Shown here: piece after piece, positions 4,951-7,668 of the stretch
Layout: every line of letters starts with the position of its first letter
How positions within the stretch are numbered: the stretch's first letter is position 1
Assembly: GCA_031266855.1 (NCBI GenBank)
Contig: JAISAF010000387.1
Location: 1 to 7,668 of the forward strand
DNA: 7,668 bases
Reading direction: 5' to 3'
From: Spirochaetales bacterium
Lineage (GTDB): Bacteria; Spirochaetota; Spirochaetia; DTKZ01
The notes under the pieces: generated by a model
The model's database searches: none
What the model was told of the DNA's origin: nothing
The model's input: the letters and a program-made list of their open reading frames with translations, nothing else
Program-made: the position numbers and the translations under genes

Positions 4951-5598
4951 ATGAAGATTTCTTCTTTTTTGCGGCGTCCTTTCCGTTATGAATTTTTTAA
5001 TGCCGCGATATTTCTTATTCTGCTTAACGCGGGCGTTTTTCTTATTTTCTCGATTGGTTCCGGCTATATGCGCAGGTCTATGCTGGAATTGTTCGCTCTT
5101 ATTCCCGGCTATGTTATGAATGGTTCGGTGTGGCAGCTTGTTACGTATATGTTTCTGCATCAGAATTTTTCGCATCTTTTTTTTAATATGCTGGGACTTT
5201 TCTTTTTCGGCGTTCAGATCGAGCACTATATGGGCAGCAGGGAATTCCTTCTTTTCTATTTTGTTTGCGGCTTTGCCGCCGGTCTTTTTTCTTTTGCCGC
5301 TTATATCCTTTCGGGTACGTATCTGGTCATTCTTATTGGCGCTTCCGGCGCGATTTACGGCGTGCTGCTTGCTTTCGCGGCGTTTTATCCGCGCGCCAAT
5401 ATTTATGTCTTTGGCATTATTCCTGTACGGGCGCCTATCCTTGTTCTGATTTATGCCGCTATCGCGATTTTTAATCAGATGGGAGGCATGGCTGGCAATG
5501 TGGCGCATCTGACGCATCTTGCCGGTTTCGTGGCGGCCTATATTTATCTTCTTCTGCGCTACCGTATCAACGCGATTAAAGTCTTTTTTGATCGCTGA
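4951..5598 (+). CDS. Rhomboid family intramembrane serine protease
   Basis: A 215-residue polytopic membrane protein that cleaves substrates within or near their transmembrane helices. Visible family signatures: WQLVTYMFLHQNFSHLFFNM (about 61-80) with H70, H75 and N79, as expected for the second helix of the rhomboid core; GASGAIYG (130-137) with the catalytic Ser132; and VAHLTHLAGF (185-194), where His189 is the likely catalytic partner (His186 is the other candidate). About six hydrophobic segments fit the basic bacterial six-helix form, with no extra domain. The start at 4951 is chosen because the promoter ends just before it; an in-frame ATG at 4846 lies inside the hairpin chain upstream of the promoter. 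Its substrates are unknown. A terminator candidate follows closely. Confidence 0.93.
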   Translation: MKISSFLRRPFRYEFFNAAIFLILLNAGVFLIFSIGSGYMRRSMLELFALIPGYVMNGSVWQLVTYMFLHQNFSHLFFNMLGLFFFGVQIEHYMGSREFLLFYFVCGFAAGLFSFAAYILSGTYLVILIGASGAIYGVLLAFAAFYPRANIYVFGIIPVRAPILVLIYAAIAIFNQMGGMAGNVAHLTHLAGFVAAYIYLLLRYRINAIKVFFDR

Positions 5599-5622
5599 AA
5601 AAAGAAAAGGAAAAAAGAGCGG

Positions 5623-5663
5623 CAGGCACTAAATTTTTGGGAAAAAGTGCCTGGCGCCTTTTT
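5623..5663 (+). terminator. Intrinsic terminator candidate after the rhomboid gene
   Basis: CAGGCACT (5623-5630) pairs with AGTGCCTG (5646-5653), with additional T/A pairing inside, followed after five bases by TTTTT (5659-5663). It starts 24 bases after the rhomboid stop, behind a purine tract (5597-5619). The gap between stem and T run makes it less than ideal. Confidence 0.5.
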
Positions 5664-5667
5664 AGTC

Positions 5668-5729
5668 GCAAGCGCGGACGCTTGCTGCTAAGCCGGCTCA
5701 GGCAGAGCCTAACGCCGGGCGGGTCGCCC
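5668..5729. repeat. Three small GC hairpins
   Basis: GCAAGCG/CGCTTGC at 5668-5685, GGCTC/GAGCC at 5695-5709 and GGGCG/CGCCC at 5717-5729. They lead into the third family A copy. No coding sense is seen. Confidence 0.5.
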
Positions 5730-5746
5730 GTGCGTCCTGGCTGGTG

Positions 5747-5770
5747 GCAAAATTGCGTACGCAATTTTGC
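5747..5770. repeat. Perfect 24-base palindrome
   Basis: Two 12-base halves with no loop (GCAAAATTGCGT and its exact complement), directly before the constant left block of family A copy 3. It occupies the same place as the 2285-2318 hairpin beside copy 2, but its sequence differs. Confidence 0.85.
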
Positions 5771-5773
5771 GCT

Positions 5774-5960
5774 GCCGCTGGGTGCGCGCAAGGGATTGCA
5801 GCGGAAAGCCCACAGGAAGCGCATTGGCGCTTCCGAGGACTTGGAGCGGAAAGCCCACAGGAAGCGCATTGGCGCTTCCGAGGACTTGGAGCGGAAAGCC
5901 CGGTTTTTTGCGGTCAGGGAATTTGCGGCGCAAATTCCCTGACCGCAAAAAATGCGCCCC
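5774..5960 (+). repeat. Modular palindromic repeat, family A, copy 3, with internal 45-bp tandem duplication
   Basis: The constant blocks match copy 1. The 45-base unit beginning GCGGAAAGCC is present twice without mismatch (5801-5845, 5846-5890), with a partial third start at 5891-5900. Each unit holds the stem GGAAGCGC/GCGCTTCC around ATTG. It ends with a perfect 23-bp hairpin (arms 5904-5926 and 5930-5952, loop GGC) opening with T6 and closing with A6, then ATGCGCC. Because 45 is divisible by three, several frames stay open and mimic a 15-residue protein repeat, which should not be taken as a gene. Confidence 0.9.
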
Positions 5961-6027
5961 AATTCTGATCTTTTGTGCCCTGTGGAGGGCTTTATTCCTT
6001 TGCGCAAAAGGCCGAAAATAGGGTATC

Positions 6028-6702
6028 ATGAAGAAACTCCTGCCGCTTATTGCGGTTTTTTTCTTTTTGGTTTTCCGTGTGGGGGCGCAGACGATTCTGA
6101 ACGAGGAATTCTGGGCCGATCTGGAGGGGGGTCCGGTCTTCGATGGGACTGTGCCGCCGGAAAAGGATACGGATGCGGAGCGGGAGGCGCTGCGGCGTAT
6201 TCTTGAGGAAGGCCGCTATGTTTTTTCCGGTATGATTTTCGGGTTTACTTTTTCCTACACGCCGCTTGACCGCGGCAGAAATATTCAGGAGGAGTTTACT
6301 CTTAATCCTGTGTACGAAATTGCCTGGGGAGACCCCGGCCTGTTTGTCCATCAGACGCGCAGGGAAGGCCGGCGGATATACGCGCGGCTGCGCTACCGGC
6401 TGCACGGGTTTCAGGAGAACTGGTATGAGGGGAATCTGTCAAACCTTATGGGAAGCGCCGCGGGCTTGGGGGACGCTCCTATTTTTGCCGGGTGGCAGGA
6501 AAAAATGAACGCTATACGCGATTCGGTGAGAAGCGCTGTTCGTGAATATGCCCGCGGCCGCATAGATAATAAACCGCTGAAAGTAACAGGGACGGCTTTC
6601 CTGAACGGAGCGCCGCGTATAGAAATTCTCCAGGGAGCGTTTCACGCCCGCAGCGCGCTCAGGCTGAAAATCGATACGGTTGTAAGCTACGGGGCTTACT
6701 AA
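6028..6702 (+). CDS. Secreted protein of unknown function
   Basis: A 224-residue protein with a clear type I signal peptide (MKKLLPLIAVFFFLVFRVGA, probable cleavage after Ala20, before QTIL), so periplasmic or exported. No other membrane segment. Visible stretches: an acidic, helical region about 46-62, FSGMIFGFTFSYTPLDRGR about 67-83, then an aromatic and basic middle (IYARLRYRLHGFQENW about 117-132) and a beta-like C-terminus. I do not recognise a named domain; the style is that of conserved spirochaetal exported proteins. A short AGGG precedes the ATG by four bases, a weak binding site, and no convincing promoter was found after the repeat. The next gene starts 11 bases after its stop, so the two are probably co-transcribed and this protein may work with the phosphoglycerol transferase. 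Confidence 0.85.
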   Translation: MKKLLPLIAVFFFLVFRVGAQTILNEEFWADLEGGPVFDGTVPPEKDTDAEREALRRILEEGRYVFSGMIFGFTFSYTPLDRGRNIQEEFTLNPVYEIAWGDPGLFVHQTRREGRRIYARLRYRLHGFQENWYEGNLSNLMGSAAGLGDAPIFAGWQEKMNAIRDSVRSAVREYARGRIDNKPLKVTGTAFLNGAPRIEILQGAFHARSALRLKIDTVVSYGAY

Positions 6703-6713
6703 AGCGGGGGGCA

Positions 6714-7668
6714 ATGGGAAAGAAACTCCGCGGCCGGTATCCAGGCGCTGCCCACAGGGACGCCATCCCGGGCATCCCTGTTTGTTATGTGCTATCCATC
6801 TGGGCCGCGCTGTTCTTTCTTGACAGTGTTGTCCGCGTGTATACCGGATCGCGCCCCTTAAGCGCCGGTTCGCTCCTGTCCCTGCTTCTGACGCTGCCGC
6901 CTTCCTTCCTTCTTGCTTCCTTAAGTTCTCTTGCCGGTACAGGCATAAACCGCGCGCTGTCGTTTTTTTTCCTTCTGCTACCGACTGTGTTCGCCATGCT
7001 CCAGACTGTTTATTTTACCGTTTTTCATACATTCTTTTCCCTGTATTCCATTGTAGGGGCTAGCGCGGTGATGGAATTTAACCAGGATGTGCTGGAAGCT
7101 TTTGCCGATGCCCGCTGGCCTCTCGCGCTGCTTCTGGCGCCTCTTGCCGCGTGGTTTGTACGGGGAAGGAGGTTTATTCCTCCGAGGCGGCTGCCCCTGC
7201 GGGCGGCGCTTTGCCTGGCGGCTGGATTTTTTTTATCGCAGTTCGCGGCCTGGGCGCTGATCCAGACTATGTCGGAAGGCGCTGTTTCCACGCGCTATCT
7301 GTATCAGGAAGCCTTCGTGCCGACGCTTACGGTGGAGCGTTTTGGAATTTTCACTGCCGCCCGCCTTGATGCCCGGAACCTGCTGTTTCCGCGCGAAGCG
7401 CAGCCCTCCGGGGAGGCGGAAACACAGGCGCAGACACAGGCGCAGCCGGAGCCGCCGCCCGGAACAGAAGCCGCAAAAACCGCGCTGGAAGCCGGAACCG
7501 GGGCTGAAACAGGCTACACCGCGAATACCCTGGATATTGATTTTGACGCCCTGACGCGAAGCGCCCCGAACCAGACAATCCGCGGAATGCACGACTATTT
7601 CCGCCAGGTTAAACCAACGCTGAAAAACAAATATACCGGCATGTTCCGGGGGAAAAACCTGATTTGGA
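6714..7668 (+). CDS. LTA synthase family phosphoglycerol transferase (MdoB-like), N-terminal part; runs off the window
   Basis: The frame is open from ATG 6714 to the end of the window: 318 complete codons and no stop. The family transfers phosphoglycerol from phosphatidylglycerol to glycolipid or glycan acceptors outside the cytoplasmic membrane. Five membrane segments are visible at about 22-42, 51-73, 81-108, 135-150 and 161-184, the layout of LtaS. Then come the family stretch VERFGIFTAARLDARNLLF (207-225), a low-complexity Gln/Pro/Ala linker (about 233-268), and the entry to the sulfatase-like domain: TLDIDFDAL (272-280), TIRGMHDYF (288-296), NKYTGMFRGKNLIW (305-318). The metal site and catalytic threonine lie beyond the edge, so activity cannot be judged. 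The start follows a G-rich stretch rather than a good Shine-Dalgarno. Probably in an operon with the secreted protein upstream. Confidence 0.88.
   Translation, partial: MGKKLRGRYPGAAHRDAIPGIPVCYVLSIWAALFFLDSVVRVYTGSRPLSAGSLLSLLLTLPPSFLLASLSSLAGTGINRALSFFFLLLPTVFAMLQTVYFTVFHTFFSLYSIVGASAVMEFNQDVLEAFADARWPLALLLAPLAAWFVRGRRFIPPRRLPLRAALCLAAGFFLSQFAAWALIQTMSEGAVSTRYLYQEAFVPTLTVERFGIFTAARLDARNLLFPREAQPSGEAETQAQTQAQPEPPPGTEAAKTALEAGTGAETGYTANTLDIDFDALTRSAPNQTIRGMHDYFRQVKPTLKNKYTGMFRGKNLIW
7422..7445 (+). repeat. In-gene 12-bp tandem repeat
   Basis: ACACAGGCGCAG twice in a row, encoding Thr-Gln-Ala-Gln twice in the linker between the membrane part and the catalytic domain of the transferase. Confidence 0.85.

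Noticed and set aside
5637..6029. Overlapping frames on both strands with a repeated 15-residue peptide (for example LERKAHRKRIGASED)
   Set aside because: They are translations of the 45-bp tandem unit and palindromes. No ribosome site, no consistent codon character, and the same DNA is open in several frames.
7233..7592. Arg-rich or Gly-rich frames overlapping the last gene
   Set aside because: They overlap the open frame from 6714, which has the membrane layout and motifs of the LTA synthase family.

Overview
The window looks like a piece of a spirochaete chromosome, most likely a Treponema-type organism of the termite-gut group. This is inferred from the style of the lipoprotein signal, the uncharacterised protein families, and the stem-rich intergenic repeats, which I recall from such genomes but could not check. 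All recognisable genes lie on the + strand, and nearly every intergenic gap is filled with palindromic repeat DNA.

Layout. 1-331: a modular palindromic repeat (family A, copy 1), a mosaic fragment of the same family, and a strong sigma70-type promoter. 332-2101: a methyl-accepting chemotaxis protein with an extracytoplasmic Cache-like sensor. 2102-2801: 700 bases without a gene, holding an inverted family A copy with extra hairpins, a weak terminator candidate, an orphan promoter candidate, and an AT-rich stretch with a run of ten C. 2802-3422: a small predicted lipoprotein of unknown role. 3423-3789: a 16-bp hairpin, a GC-rich repeat resembling an intergenic repeat of Bacillaceae, a pyrimidine tract and a good promoter. 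3790-4374: a helical protein of unknown function. 4375-4950: an elaborate palindrome cluster (a nested 116-bp inverted repeat, direct repeats, a chain of hairpins) ending in a consensus promoter. 4951-5598: a rhomboid intramembrane serine protease, probably translated from a leaderless mRNA. 5599-6027: a terminator, small hairpins, and the third family A copy with a 45-bp tandem duplication. 6028-6702 and 6714-7668 (runs off the end): a secreted protein of unknown function followed 11 bases later by the N-terminal part of an LTA-synthase-family (MdoB-like) phosphoglycerol transferase, probably one operon.

The coding content concerns the cell envelope and sensing: a chemoreceptor, a lipoprotein, a membrane protease, a secreted protein and a polyglycerophosphate-type transferase. 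No classical defence system, CRISPR array, tRNA, rRNA or transposase gene was seen. The most unusual content is the non-coding DNA. Repeat copies share constant blocks, but each carries different hairpin stems that are nevertheless perfectly self-complementary.
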